Assembly: GCA_023511675.1 (NCBI GenBank)
Contig: JAIMBC010000023.1
Span: 1-33,743 of the forward strand
Reading direction: 5' to 3'
DNA from: Pirellulales bacterium
Lineage (GTDB): Bacteria; Planctomycetota; Planctomycetia; Pirellulales; JAIMBC01
Length of the DNA stretch: 33,743 bases
Below the pieces are notes generated by a model. That model searched no databases. It saw only the letters and a list, made by a program, of their open reading frames with translations, and was not told the DNA's origin. This document shows positions 23,500 through 32,043 of this stretch, in pieces; position 1 is the stretch's first letter; each line of letters opens with the position of its first letter. The position numbers were made by a program, and so were the translations under genes.

Positions 23500-25823
23500 T
23501 CCGGCGTTCCCTCCAGGGCCGCTTGCACCAACGCGGCCGACTCCGCCCCCCGCTGCTGTGCCTCCTGTACATACTCGGCAGCGCGGTTACGGTCTCCCTG
23601 AGGGTCGACGGCCAGGAAAGCGCCCACCATCAGTTTGCTGGTCGGATCATCGCCCTTCAGCCAACGTTCGGCCAGGGCCACGGCCAGCCGGGCCGGAAGT
23701 TCCCGCGTATTGCGCATGCGGCGGATCGAGTAGCGCTGGTTGCGGCCCGCCTCGCGGATGATGATCACCTCGCCGTCGACCTCCACCACAATCGCCACGC
23801 TATTGCCGATCTTCAGCTCTTCCGTGCCCTCCAATTGAGACATGCTTTGCCGCACCGCCTCCCAGAAAGCACGTACGGCTGCAGCCAATGCCTGCTCCTG
23901 CTCGATACGCGCCGCAAGCTCCGGCGGCAACCTCCCGCCGGCCACAATCGCCAGGTCCAGTTGCTCCTCTGCTCGGTCCAGATCCCGCTCCACCATCGCC
24001 TTGCGAGCCGCAGCCAGTGCCTCGCGCACCGCCTCGGATTCGTTTGGATCAGGGTGGGCAGACGGCTCGTCCGGCTTGGGTTCATCCGGGTTGGGCTTAT
24101 CCGGGTTGGGCTCATCCGGGTTGGGCTCATCCGGGTTGGGCTCGTCCGGGTTCGGTTCGTCCGGCACAGGTTGGTCCGGCACAGGCATGTTTGTGGCGGG
24201 CGTGTCGGGCATGTCTCCAACGGGCGGGTGTGCGTCGGGCCTGGCTGGATCTGGATGCCCGTCGTTGCTCATGCTCTCATCTGACATGCCCTGGTCTGGC
24301 ATGCGCTCGTCTGTGTTGTCCTCATGCGGAGTGGCCCCGGTGGGCGGACGCTCGCCAGACACCGAATTCGGTGGCCTGGAAGGCCGCACCGGGCGTTCGC
24401 TACTCGGGTCTGATGGCGTTCGGTTCGTGCTTGGCGGGTTTGTGGGCCGCTGCTCGGCGTGCGCGTCGGACCGCTCGCCTGTCGCGTCCGGAGCACTATC
24501 GTTTGAGGCCACAGCAGCGCCGCCAGGGGTGGAGGGACCATCTTGGGTGCTCGTGGCCACAAAATAGACCACCGCGGCGAGGATGACGAGCAGGCTGGCC
24601 AACACGCCCCACGCCGCTGCATTGGACGGGCCTGTGCGCCGGTGATACAACTGGCGCCCTGTCGCGAAGCGCGTGGTAGGGCCTGATTGAGACGGCATGC
24701 CGGCGACGGGTTCGGCGTGGGCAGCAGGAAGCTGGGGTCCAGCCGCTGGAGACTGTGCTACCGGTCCCGAGTGTTGGGCAGGCCACGTTGGTGCGGCCAT
24801 GGGGACGGCCGGAACGGCCTGGGGAGCAACAAAGGGTGCCGTGCCATACCCGACAAGCTGTGCTGTCGGGTATGCAGCAGAGGGCACGCCGTACGGTTGC
24901 ATGGCATAGGGCGGCTGTGCGACATGAGCGGGCAGCATTCCATGCGGCTGTTGGGCTAGCCCTGGCTGTGGCATCACGTGCGGTTGTGGCACGTGCGGTT
25001 GTTGTGGTACCGCAGTGTGCGGCCCGTAATATGCCTGGGGCAGGGTGCCCTGATGCGGGGATGGTGCGAAGGCCGGTAATGGACTAGCCGGCACGGCCGT
25101 TGCGGCGAACGGATGCGCGGCATGGGGCATAGCAGGCTGCAGCGGCACGGCCGCTTGAGGAATGGCCGATGGCGGCAACAGGCCGCTTGCCTCCGCTTCG
25201 GGTAGGGATGCTGGGTGCGTCGCAGCCTGGGGAGAATTCTCCGCAGCCTGGCAGGCGGCCGAGTTTGCCACAGCCGGAGGCGGCAGGAGATCCTGCAAGA
25301 CAGGCGTAGCCGCCTGATGCGCCACGTCTGCGTGCGGCGCAAGAGGTGCGTGCGATGGCGCTGCGGAGGCGGATGGCGCTACAGCCGCTGTGGGAATAGC
25401 GTGGGGGACATCGGGTCGATGCGAAAGAGCTGATGCCGCGGCGGGCGGCTCGGAGGCGAGAGCACCTTGGCGGCTCGGAGAGGCCGTGGCGGGTGGCACC
25501 AGTGCCATGGCAGCAACGGGGGCGCTTGCAGCCGCAGCCGAGCCCTTGCCGTTCTGACGCAGCGCGTCGTCGTACGCCGTTTTTTCGGACGAAAGCAGCA
25601 CCCGCTTGGCAGCCGCAAGCTCGGCGAGGATCTCCTGAGCTGCCGTGGCATGGGGCCCCACCAAGTGGGCGGAGACGCGGGCCATCTGGCCCCGCACGGC
25701 GGCGGCAATCAGCGCAGCGTCCGACTCGAAGCGGGGCAGACCAAGCAAGCGGTAATGGTCTGGCGGGCGCTCGCTAGGCGCGATGCCTAGCCACGCATCA
25801 TAGGGGTCGAAGGCGTGTGTCAC
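23496..25823 (-). CDS. Large Ala/Pro/Gln-rich membrane protein with planctomycete J-like N terminus
   Basis: The frame is open up to 26108, but GTG 25823 has AGGAG 10 nt upstream and starts the typical planctomycete opening VTHAFDPYDAWLGI, giving 775 residues. Residues 1-110 resemble a degenerate J-like helical domain (PPDHYRLLGLPRFESD, then KRVLLSSEKTAYDDAL). Residues 130-400 are low-complexity Ala/Pro/His/Gln-rich. A single membrane segment lies at about 404-424 (GVLASLLVILAAVVYFVATS). After it come acidic linkers, a pentapeptide NPDEP repeat (about 548-586), and a folded C-terminal part (590-775) with helices and GNSVAIVVEVDGEVIIIREAG. The function is unknown. It is co-transcribed with the aldolase-like gene. 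Confidence 0.75.
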   Translation of the reverse strand: MTHAFDPYDAWLGIAPSERPPDHYRLLGLPRFESDAALIAAAVRGQMARVSAHLVGPHATAAQEILAELAAAKRVLLSSEKTAYDDALRQNGKGSAAAASAPVAAMALVPPATASPSRQGALASEPPAAASALSHRPDVPHAIPTAAVAPSASAAPSHAPLAPHADVAHQAATPVLQDLLPPPAVANSAACQAAENSPQAATHPASLPEAEASGLLPPSAIPQAAVPLQPAMPHAAHPFAATAVPASPLPAFAPSPHQGTLPQAYYGPHTAVPQQPHVPQPHVMPQPGLAQQPHGMLPAHVAQPPYAMQPYGVPSAAYPTAQLVGYGTAPFVAPQAVPAVPMAAPTWPAQHSGPVAQSPAAGPQLPAAHAEPVAGMPSQSGPTTRFATGRQLYHRRTGPSNAAAWGVLASLLVILAAVVYFVATSTQDGPSTPGGAAVASNDSAPDATGERSDAHAEQRPTNPPSTNRTPSDPSSERPVRPSRPPNSVSGERPPTGATPHEDNTDERMPDQGMSDESMSNDGHPDPARPDAHPPVGDMPDTPATNMPVPDQPVPDEPNPDEPNPDEPNPDEPNPDKPNPDEPKPDEPSAHPDPNESEAVREALAAARKAMVERDLDRAEEQLDLAIVAGGRLPPELAARIEQEQALAAAVRAFWEAVRQSMSQLEGTEELKIGNSVAIVVEVDGEVIIIREAGRNQRYSIRRMRNTRELPARLAVALAERWLKGDDPTSKLMVGAFLAVDPQGDRNRAAEYVQEAQQRGAESAALVQAALEGTPE
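24065..24180. repeat. 15-bp tandem repeats encoding NPDEP pentapeptides
   Basis: About seven imperfect copies of a 15-bp unit built around ATCCGGGTTGGGCTC. On the minus strand they encode PNPDEP/PNPDKP units in the large membrane protein. Such coding repeats can change copy number by slippage without shifting frame. Confidence 0.85.
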
Positions 25824-25964
25824 GGCGAGCCTCTCCTGCGGTGCAACCTCTGTTCCGCGCCTCTCAGGGGCGACCTGTCTCGGCCTTACACCTGCACGAC
25901 GGGCACTGTTTCGCGGCCAGGCCGCACCGCCTCCGCCCGGCCACGCCCGTTGCAGGTTGCGTCT

Positions 25965-25993
25965 ATTATCAGCGGCTTGGCAGCCGGCTGCAA
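25965..25993 (-). promoter_or_regulatory. Possible promoter of the membrane protein-aldolase operon
   Basis: On the minus strand, TTGCAG (25993-25988) and GATAAT (25970-25965) are 17 bp apart. This gives a leader of about 135 nt to GTG 25823. It argues against the longer open frame being translated. Confidence 0.5.
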
Positions 25994-26025
25994 GCCAGGG
26001 GGCAGCGGCTGCTCGTTGGGATTCT

Positions 26026-27219
26026 TCAGATCTTGAAAAACAGCTTGCGACGGTAGAGCCACACGCACAACAACCAGAGTACGAGCAGCACGCTGGCGCT
26101 GCGGACAAGCGGCTCTAGCCCCTCGCCAGCGAGGGAAAACACTTGCTGCCCGAAGTGGGTTTGCAGGCTGCGGGCAATCCAGCCTGTGGAGAGCTGTGCC
26201 AGCACGTAGATGAGGATAGAGTTCATGCCTACTACAGCCAGCGGCAGACCCAGCCAGCGCAGCCCCAGGCAATCGATCACGGCATAGAAGCCGGCCAGCA
26301 TCCAGCAGGCCCAGCCTCCGCTGTACAGTGCCCAGGAAGGGGTCCAGATGCGCTTCACAGCAGGACAGATCTGGTAGTAGTCCAACGCGTACCCGGAACC
26401 TACCAGCAACGCGCCGAACAGGGCCAGCCCCAGCAGGCGGACCCAGCGGCTGCCGGGGGCGCGCAACGACTCTCCGATCATCAGGCCCAGGATCATCGTC
26501 GCCAGCGACGGTACGAAGTTCAACGTCTGGTAGCCTCCGTCGTTGTAGAGGAACGGCTGTTCTCGCGGAAACCAATTGAGAAACTCGCGGTCCACAGCCG
26601 CGGCAAAGTTGGTGTTCTTGTTCCAGTGCGCCCCAATGCCGTGCAAGGTGGGAAAGTCGGGCGGCACGCCTACGGTGCGGGGGTCGAAATCGGCCGGTGG
26701 CAGCGGATAGAAGTAGAACGCCGCCCAGGTGGCCCCTAGAATAAGCAGCACAGCGGTGAATTGAACCGCCGTCCCCCTGCCCCACAAGAGAAACAGCAGC
26801 GTGTATCCCAAACCGATCTGAGTAAGCACGTTCACGAACGTGAAGTTCGTCTGCCGTGCACCATTGGACATGAGAAAGATGCCCAGCAAAACCAACACGA
26901 TCGACCGCCATACTGCGTGGCCGAACATCCGGCCGTAGGAATGCCCCTGGGCCTGCCGGCGCGCGTAAGACCAGGCCATCGAAACGCCCACCATGAACAT
27001 GAAGGAGGGCTGGATCATGTCCCAGAACACGCCCCCGCGCCAGGGCACGTGCGTGAACTGCTCCGCCAGGAACCGCCAGATCGGCTGATCTGAGTACGGC
27101 GGCCGTGCCGCTACCTGTTCTAGGCCGAAGCCGCCCGACGCCATGGCCAGCATAACCATCCCTCGATAGGCATCCAGCGAAACCAGCCGCTCGCGATTCG
27201 CCACAGTCTGTGCAGACAT
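26026..27219 (-). CDS. HGSNAT/DUF5009-like membrane acyltransferase
   Basis: From ATG 27219, with GGAAAGG 9 nt upstream, the protein has 397 residues and about ten membrane segments. The family opening RLVSLDAYRGMVMLAMASGG, then WDMIQPSFMFMVGVSMAWS, matches heparan-alpha-glucosaminide N-acetyltransferase-like proteins (DUF5009/COG4299). In that family acetyl groups cross the membrane to acceptor sugars. Later landmarks are QTLNFVPSLATMILGLMIGE and VVGMNSILIYVLAQLS. The acceptor here is unknown; cell-envelope glycan acetylation is a reasonable inference. Its ATG overlaps an ATG of the divergent signal peptidase frame, but that upstream start is probably not used. Confidence 0.85.
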   Translation of the reverse strand: MSAQTVANRERLVSLDAYRGMVMLAMASGGFGLEQVAARPPYSDQPIWRFLAEQFTHVPWRGGVFWDMIQPSFMFMVGVSMAWSYARRQAQGHSYGRMFGHAVWRSIVLVLLGIFLMSNGARQTNFTFVNVLTQIGLGYTLLFLLWGRGTAVQFTAVLLILGATWAAFYFYPLPPADFDPRTVGVPPDFPTLHGIGAHWNKNTNFAAAVDREFLNWFPREQPFLYNDGGYQTLNFVPSLATMILGLMIGESLRAPGSRWVRLLGLALFGALLVGSGYALDYYQICPAVKRIWTPSWALYSGGWACWMLAGFYAVIDCLGLRWLGLPLAVVGMNSILIYVLAQLSTGWIARSLQTHFGQQVFSLAGEGLEPLVRSASVLLVLWLLCVWLYRRKLFFKI

Positions 27220-27310
27220 GTTTGCAACCTTTCCGGAGGCTCGCCCACGCCGCCTAGTGTTGCCTGCCAGATCGCCCGAATGCAACCGGCAGTCACACCC
27301 CTTTCGCAGG

Positions 27311-28639
27311 ATGGCCGAGGCGGGCGTCCTGTTGTTAAGCGGCTTATGCCTATTGCGGGGATTCGTGCTGGATTGGTACCAGCTTTCCAGCGGATCGATG
27401 GCCCCCACCCTGCTGGGGCCGCACCGCCACGTAGCTTGCCCGCACTGCGGCTGGAACTATGCCTGCGATGCACTCGATACCCCGCCACCAGGCAAGCGTG
27501 CCCTGTGCGCCAACTGCTGGACGTGGGGGCCGGAATTGGCCAGCCTCCCCATCGTCGGGGGCGATCGCATCCTGCTGCTGCGCGGGGCGTGGGGGCCTTG
27601 CGCCCCGCGGAGATGGTCCGTGGTCGCCTTCCGCTCCCCACAGCGGGCCAGCAGAGTGCAGGTGAAGCGCGTGCTGGGATTGCCCGGCGAACGGATCGAA
27701 CTGCACCATGGCGACGTGTACGCCAACGGCCGTATCCAGCGCAAGTCGCTCACACAACAGCGAGCAATGGCGCAACTGGTGCATGATGCCGCGCACGACC
27801 CGACCCGCTGGCGCTACCGTGTTCAGCCTCAAGGTCATGGTTGGAGGTCGCAAGGCGAGGGCTTTGCTTGTCCCCCACCTCAAGGGCAGGCAGCGACAGA
27901 GATTCAGTGGCTGACGTATTGCCACCAGCAGCCCCTCGGTCCCCACGGCAGCCATCGCGAGGCCCCCCCTCTCGATCGCCATGCTTACAACCAGAACCGC
28001 ACCGTGTGGCAGTCCTTCCCGGTGGAGGATCTGCTCCTCTCCTGTCGCCTGGCCTGGCAGGGTGAGGGGGACCTGTGCTTTCGCATGCAGCACGGTTCCC
28101 AGCAGGTCCTGCTCACGATCGCGCTGCCGGCAGGCGAGTTGACCATGACCATCGACGGCATGCCCGCGGGCCGCACGCGACTTGCGCCACCAAAGCAAGA
28201 GGCCCAATTGTGGGAGCTTTCTACCTTCGACGGTCAGGTTCTGTTGGCGGTCGATGGAATCACGCTTTTTTCCCGCGAGCTGAAGCCGGTGGCGGCCGCC
28301 AGCGGCGACGCCAGCCGGCCGCTGGCTATTGGCAGCCGAGGGTTGAGCCTGGCTGTGCGAGAGTTACGCGTGTGGCGCGACCTTTACTACTACTGGCCTG
28401 TCGCAGCGAACCGCCACGCAGGCGACCGTCGTGCCGTGACGCTTGGTCCAGAGGAGTACTTTGTAGCGGGCGACAATGTGCCCATTTCCGACGACAGCCG
28501 CAGTTGGGCTCGTGCCGGTGTGCCGCAGCAACTGCTGGTCGGCCGCCCGCTGCTGCTGTACTGGCGCAGCCGGACGGTACACATCCTGGGCTGGCAGATC
28601 AGCATTCCCCAACTCTCCAGCATTGGCTATATTCGCTGA
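27311..28639 (+). CDS. lepB: Signal peptidase I paralog 1, with zinc-ribbon and beta-domain insertions
   Basis: From ATG 27311 the protein has 442 residues, against about 200-320 for ordinary signal peptidase I. The membrane segment is at about 4-20. The nucleophile is S29 in SSGSMAPTLLG and the general base is K119 in VKRVLGLPGE. The C-terminal box is VAGDNVPISDDSRSW. Right after the Ser a CPHC ... CANC ribbon (C43, C46, C66, C69) suggests a zinc-binding insertion. Residues of about 225-362 form a beta-rich region, similar in the next gene, ending LRVWRDLYYYW. It cleaves signal peptides outside the membrane. ATG 27218 would extend it by 31 poorly conserved residues and overlap the divergent start. 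The second paralog follows after 51 bp. Confidence 0.85.
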   Translation: MAEAGVLLLSGLCLLRGFVLDWYQLSSGSMAPTLLGPHRHVACPHCGWNYACDALDTPPPGKRALCANCWTWGPELASLPIVGGDRILLLRGAWGPCAPRRWSVVAFRSPQRASRVQVKRVLGLPGERIELHHGDVYANGRIQRKSLTQQRAMAQLVHDAAHDPTRWRYRVQPQGHGWRSQGEGFACPPPQGQAATEIQWLTYCHQQPLGPHGSHREAPPLDRHAYNQNRTVWQSFPVEDLLLSCRLAWQGEGDLCFRMQHGSQQVLLTIALPAGELTMTIDGMPAGRTRLAPPKQEAQLWELSTFDGQVLLAVDGITLFSRELKPVAAASGDASRPLAIGSRGLSLAVRELRVWRDLYYYWPVAANRHAGDRRAVTLGPEEYFVAGDNVPISDDSRSWARAGVPQQLLVGRPLLLYWRSRTVHILGWQISIPQLSSIGYIR

Positions 28640-28690
28640 GCCGTTGAGAAAAACCGTTGGGGGACGCACGGGACCGCAGAAGGTAGAGGC

Positions 28691-31033
28691 ATGCAGCGCA
28701 AGGAGACTGGCAGCAGGTCGTCCCAAGCCCCGGCAGGGGGAAGGGGAGAGGGTGTCTGGCATCCCGTCGCTTCCTGGTGGCGATGGTTGACAGGCGGCGG
28801 GGCGGGCGCTGCGTCAAGGGTTGGCGGGAGCGGTGGTGCGCGGTCTGGCGAGGTTCGCACGGCAGCCCCCTCTGAGCGGGCCGATGCCCATCACGGCGAC
28901 CAGCCAGAGGCAGCACGATCCGGCACGACGGCATCGCAGACCTCCCCCCACGCGGATGCCGCGAGCCATGGCCCGCGCGACAGCAACCGAGACACCGTCG
29001 AATCGGTAGTTATCGCCTTCGTGCTGGCGTTCCTGTTCCGCACTTTTGCGGCGGAGGCCTTCGTCATTCCCACGGGGAGCATGGCCCCGACGCTGATGGG
29101 CAGGCACAAGACTTACCAGTGCGTGCAGTGCGGCATCAGATACCAGGTGAACGAGCGCGAAGCGCCGGAGGGGTGGGGACGGCTTGAGGAGGGGCAGGGC
29201 GGCATTTGCCCCAACTGCCAATTCCCAAACGCGGCACGGCGCGAGGGAGATGCCCCTGTTGAGCCGGCTCCTGCCGCGATCTGGGGCGCTGCTGGGCCCT
29301 GGTTGGGCGAAGCGGTGGGCCAGCACCCGCCGCTGAAGGGGGATCGCATCCTTGTCGCCAAGGTGCCCTACCTGTGCAGCGAGCCGCAGCGCTGGGATGT
29401 GGCCGTGTTCAAGTACCCGCTGGGGGCCAAGACGGCATTTATCAAACGGCTGGTGGGGCTGCCGAACGAGACGTTGGTGCTGCAAGGCGGCGACGTGCTG
29501 ACCATGCCGCTCGGTACGCTCACCGAGTTGCGTCAGAACGTGGCGCGGCTGCCGGGACATGAACGCATGGCCATCGACCCTGAGGCCGAGCCCCTGACCA
29601 TGGTGGAGGTGCAGCACCTGCGGCGGCAGCAGAAGTTGAAGATCGAACGCAAGCCGCCCGACAAGGTGCTGGCCATGCTGCAGCCCGTGTACGACAACGA
29701 CTATCTCGTTCCGCTAGCCCACGAGCGCGGGCTTCCCCGCCGTTGGCAAGTACAGGAGTCACCGGGCCGGAACCGCTGGCTGCCGGATGATCCGCAGGAG
29801 CGCTCCTACTACATCAAGCGAGGCGAGGATAGCTGGCTGATTTACCAGCATTACCTGCCCACGCCTGCCCTGTGGAAGACGCTGCTAGCCCGTCGGCTGA
29901 CGCCCGAAGAACGCCAGCGAATTCGGCCGCGGTTGATCACGGACCAGTATGCGTACAATGCCGGCTTGCGATGGCGTCAAGTTGGCGGTCCGGAACAGAA
30001 CGCCGGCGGCTGGCTGTGGAGTACGGTGAACCGAGACTGGTGTGGCCTGCACTGGGTGGGGGATCTGGCCGTGGAGTGCGAGGTGTTCGTGGAAAGCGAC
30101 CGCGGCACCTTGATGCTGGAACTCGTGGAAGGGGGCGTCGTATTCGCCTGCAAGCTGGATGTGGCCAGCGGCGAAGCCGTGCTCACGTGCTCGGCGCTGC
30201 CAGGTTTTCGCCCCGCCTGCCGGACGTGGATGCGCGGCCCCGGCCGGTATCGCGTACGGTTTGCCAATGTCGATGATCAGCTCCACCTGTGGATCAACGA
30301 CAGCCTGGTGTCGTTCAGCGAGACGACGGCTTACCCGTACCTGGCAAATCATGTGCCCACCGAGCGCGACCTGGCTCCCGTGCGCGTCGGCGCCGCCGAT
30401 GGGCTGGACGCACGTGTCAGCCATCTCCGTGTGCTGAGAGACATCTACTACATTCCCGCACACGAACCGCATGCCGAGCAGCTCGATAGCTATCGCAAGT
30501 GGCCGGCGGGAGACGCCATCTCTGCGTACACCGATTTGCCGGCACACGTGAACGCGTACGGTTCCGACCGAACCGCCGCCAGTTTCTATCGGCAGTGGTT
30601 CACGGCCTACGAGGCCCCCCTGGAAATGCTCGCGCACCGCGCCCAGGCCTCGGCCCAGGCCCTGCAAATGCCGCTGCCCCACTGGTCCCGCGACGTGGAC
30701 GAAATTGCCTTCACCATCGCCGAGGCCATGTCGGATCCCGACCATTTCGATCACGCTGCGAACCTGCGGATCGTGCATTTTCACATCCCCCCAGACTGCT
30801 ACTTTATGCTAGGGGACAACAGCCCTCGCAGCAGCGACAGCCGCCTCTGGGCCGCCGGCCACATGCGGGAGCCACAGCCTTTCGTGCATCGCAGCCTGTT
30901 GATCGGCAAGGCCATGTATGTCTTCTGGCCTCACACCTGGGTACCCGCTTGGGGCCTGCGATTGCAGCTCGGAGGTATCGAGCTGAATCTGCCCTTCTTG
31001 CCCAACTTCAAGCAGATGCGTTTCATCCACTAG
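28691..31033 (+). CDS. lepB: Signal peptidase I paralog 2, very long, with zinc-ribbon and beta-domain insertions
   Basis: The protein has 780 residues from ATG 28691, with AAGGTAGAGG upstream. Residues 1-100 are hydrophilic and low-complexity, followed by a membrane segment (VVIAFVLAFLFRTFAAEAFV). The Ser/Lys dyad is S130 in TGSMAPTLMG and K252 in FIKRLVGLPNE. The C-terminal box is LGDNSPRSSDSRLW (G708-D709-N710). A CVQC ... CPNC ribbon follows the Ser, as in paralog 1. Between Lys and the GDN box lie more than 400 residues, including a laminin-G-like beta region at about 421-590 that ends LRVLRDIYYIP. The whole insertion parallels the shorter one in paralog 1, so the pair arose by duplication. 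lptB follows after 34 bp. Confidence 0.87.
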   Translation: MQRKETGSRSSQAPAGGRGEGVWHPVASWWRWLTGGGAGAASRVGGSGGARSGEVRTAAPSERADAHHGDQPEAARSGTTASQTSPHADAASHGPRDSNRDTVESVVIAFVLAFLFRTFAAEAFVIPTGSMAPTLMGRHKTYQCVQCGIRYQVNEREAPEGWGRLEEGQGGICPNCQFPNAARREGDAPVEPAPAAIWGAAGPWLGEAVGQHPPLKGDRILVAKVPYLCSEPQRWDVAVFKYPLGAKTAFIKRLVGLPNETLVLQGGDVLTMPLGTLTELRQNVARLPGHERMAIDPEAEPLTMVEVQHLRRQQKLKIERKPPDKVLAMLQPVYDNDYLVPLAHERGLPRRWQVQESPGRNRWLPDDPQERSYYIKRGEDSWLIYQHYLPTPALWKTLLARRLTPEERQRIRPRLITDQYAYNAGLRWRQVGGPEQNAGGWLWSTVNRDWCGLHWVGDLAVECEVFVESDRGTLMLELVEGGVVFACKLDVASGEAVLTCSALPGFRPACRTWMRGPGRYRVRFANVDDQLHLWINDSLVSFSETTAYPYLANHVPTERDLAPVRVGAADGLDARVSHLRVLRDIYYIPAHEPHAEQLDSYRKWPAGDAISAYTDLPAHVNAYGSDRTAASFYRQWFTAYEAPLEMLAHRAQASAQALQMPLPHWSRDVDEIAFTIAEAMSDPDHFDHAANLRIVHFHIPPDCYFMLGDNSPRSSDSRLWAAGHMREPQPFVHRSLLIGKAMYVFWPHTWVPAWGLRLQLGGIELNLPFLPNFKQMRFIH

Positions 31034-31067
31034 CCGCCCATGCGTTCGAGTGCCAGGAGGGCCCCCC

Positions 31068-31799
31068 ATGACCACGCTGGAGGTGAAAGGTCTCGTCAAG
31101 CACTATGGCAGGCGCCGCGTGGTTGATGGGGTGAGCTTCTCCGTCCAACCGGGGGAGATCGTGGGGCTGTTGGGGCCGAATGGGGCGGGCAAGACTACCA
31201 GCTTTCGCATGGTGTGCGGGATGATCCGGCCCGATGCAGGCAAGGTTCTGCTGGGCGGGGTGGACGTTACGCGATGGCCCATGTACCGCCGGGCACGCGA
31301 CGGAGGAATGGGCTACCTCGCGCAGGAGTCGAGCGCGTTTCGCAAGCTCACGGTGGAGCAGAACCTGCTGGCCGTGATGGAACTGCTGGGCATGGATCGC
31401 ACCGCGCGATTGCGGCGTTGCGAGGAGTTGCTCCAGCAATTCGATATCGCGGGCCTGCGGCGCAGCCGGGCCATGAACCTTTCTGGCGGAGAGCGGCGGC
31501 GGCTCGAGATTGCCCGTGCCCTGGTATCCAACCCGAAGCTGATCCTCCTGGACGAGCCGTTTACCGGCATCGACCCCGTGACCGTTGCCAGCATCCAGGA
31601 AATGGTGCGGCGGTTGCGTGCCAGCGGCATCTCCATTCTGATCACCGACCACCAGGTGAGGGAGACGCTCCAGATTACCGATCGCAGCTACGTGATCCGT
31701 GGGGGGCGCGTGCTGTGCGACGGGCCGCCGCAGGTGGTGCTGGCGCATCCCGAAGCCCGGCGCTATTACTTCGGTGAACAGATGGATCTGGCGGGCTAA
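31068..31799 (+). CDS. lptB: LPS export ABC transporter ATP-binding protein LptB
   Basis: The protein has 243 residues from ATG 31068, behind an AGGAGG site; an upstream GTG at 31050 is less likely. Walker A is GPNGAGKTT (36-44), the signature is NLSGGERRRLEIARAL, and Walker B is LILLDEPFTGIDP. GYLAQESSAFRKLTVEQNL and VLCDGPPQ are typical of LptB, the ATPase that drives lipopolysaccharide extraction with LptF/LptG. LptF/G are not in the window. Its presence fits a diderm with an LPS-like outer membrane, as in planctomycetes. It follows the signal peptidase pair on the same strand and may share their transcript. Confidence 0.92.
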   Translation: MTTLEVKGLVKHYGRRRVVDGVSFSVQPGEIVGLLGPNGAGKTTSFRMVCGMIRPDAGKVLLGGVDVTRWPMYRRARDGGMGYLAQESSAFRKLTVEQNLLAVMELLGMDRTARLRRCEELLQQFDIAGLRRSRAMNLSGGERRRLEIARALVSNPKLILLDEPFTGIDPVTVASIQEMVRRLRASGISILITDHQVRETLQITDRSYVIRGGRVLCDGPPQVVLAHPEARRYYFGEQMDLAG

Positions 31800-32043
31800 C
31801 CGCGGCTTGGCGCGCGTTGCGGCATGAGAGTGGTGACGGTGCGGCATCGCCACATCGAAAATGCCCTGGCGGAGAATCGCCCTACGGATAGGGGCGGGGG
31901 CGGGCGCCCGCTTGAACATGAAGCTGGCGCAGCCGGGGCCAGATGCTGCCTGCTGCGGAGTTCGTGCTGGCATGTGCTGCGCTGGCAATCATAATCGAGT
32001 GGCGCCCAACGGTGCCATCTCACCGGGGTCGAAAGGTAGGCAC

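Noticed and set aside
22108-23601. Plus-strand ORF of 497 codons opposite the aldolase-like gene
   Set aside because: Shadow of a GC-rich gene; the minus strand has the RPHAKGHK PLP motif.
24065-24180. CRISPR-like repeat
   Set aside because: The units are contiguous 15-bp coding repeats without spacers.
25824-26108. N-terminal extension of the large membrane protein
   Set aside because: GTG 25823 has a good ribosome binding site and the family-typical opening, and a possible promoter sits inside the extension.
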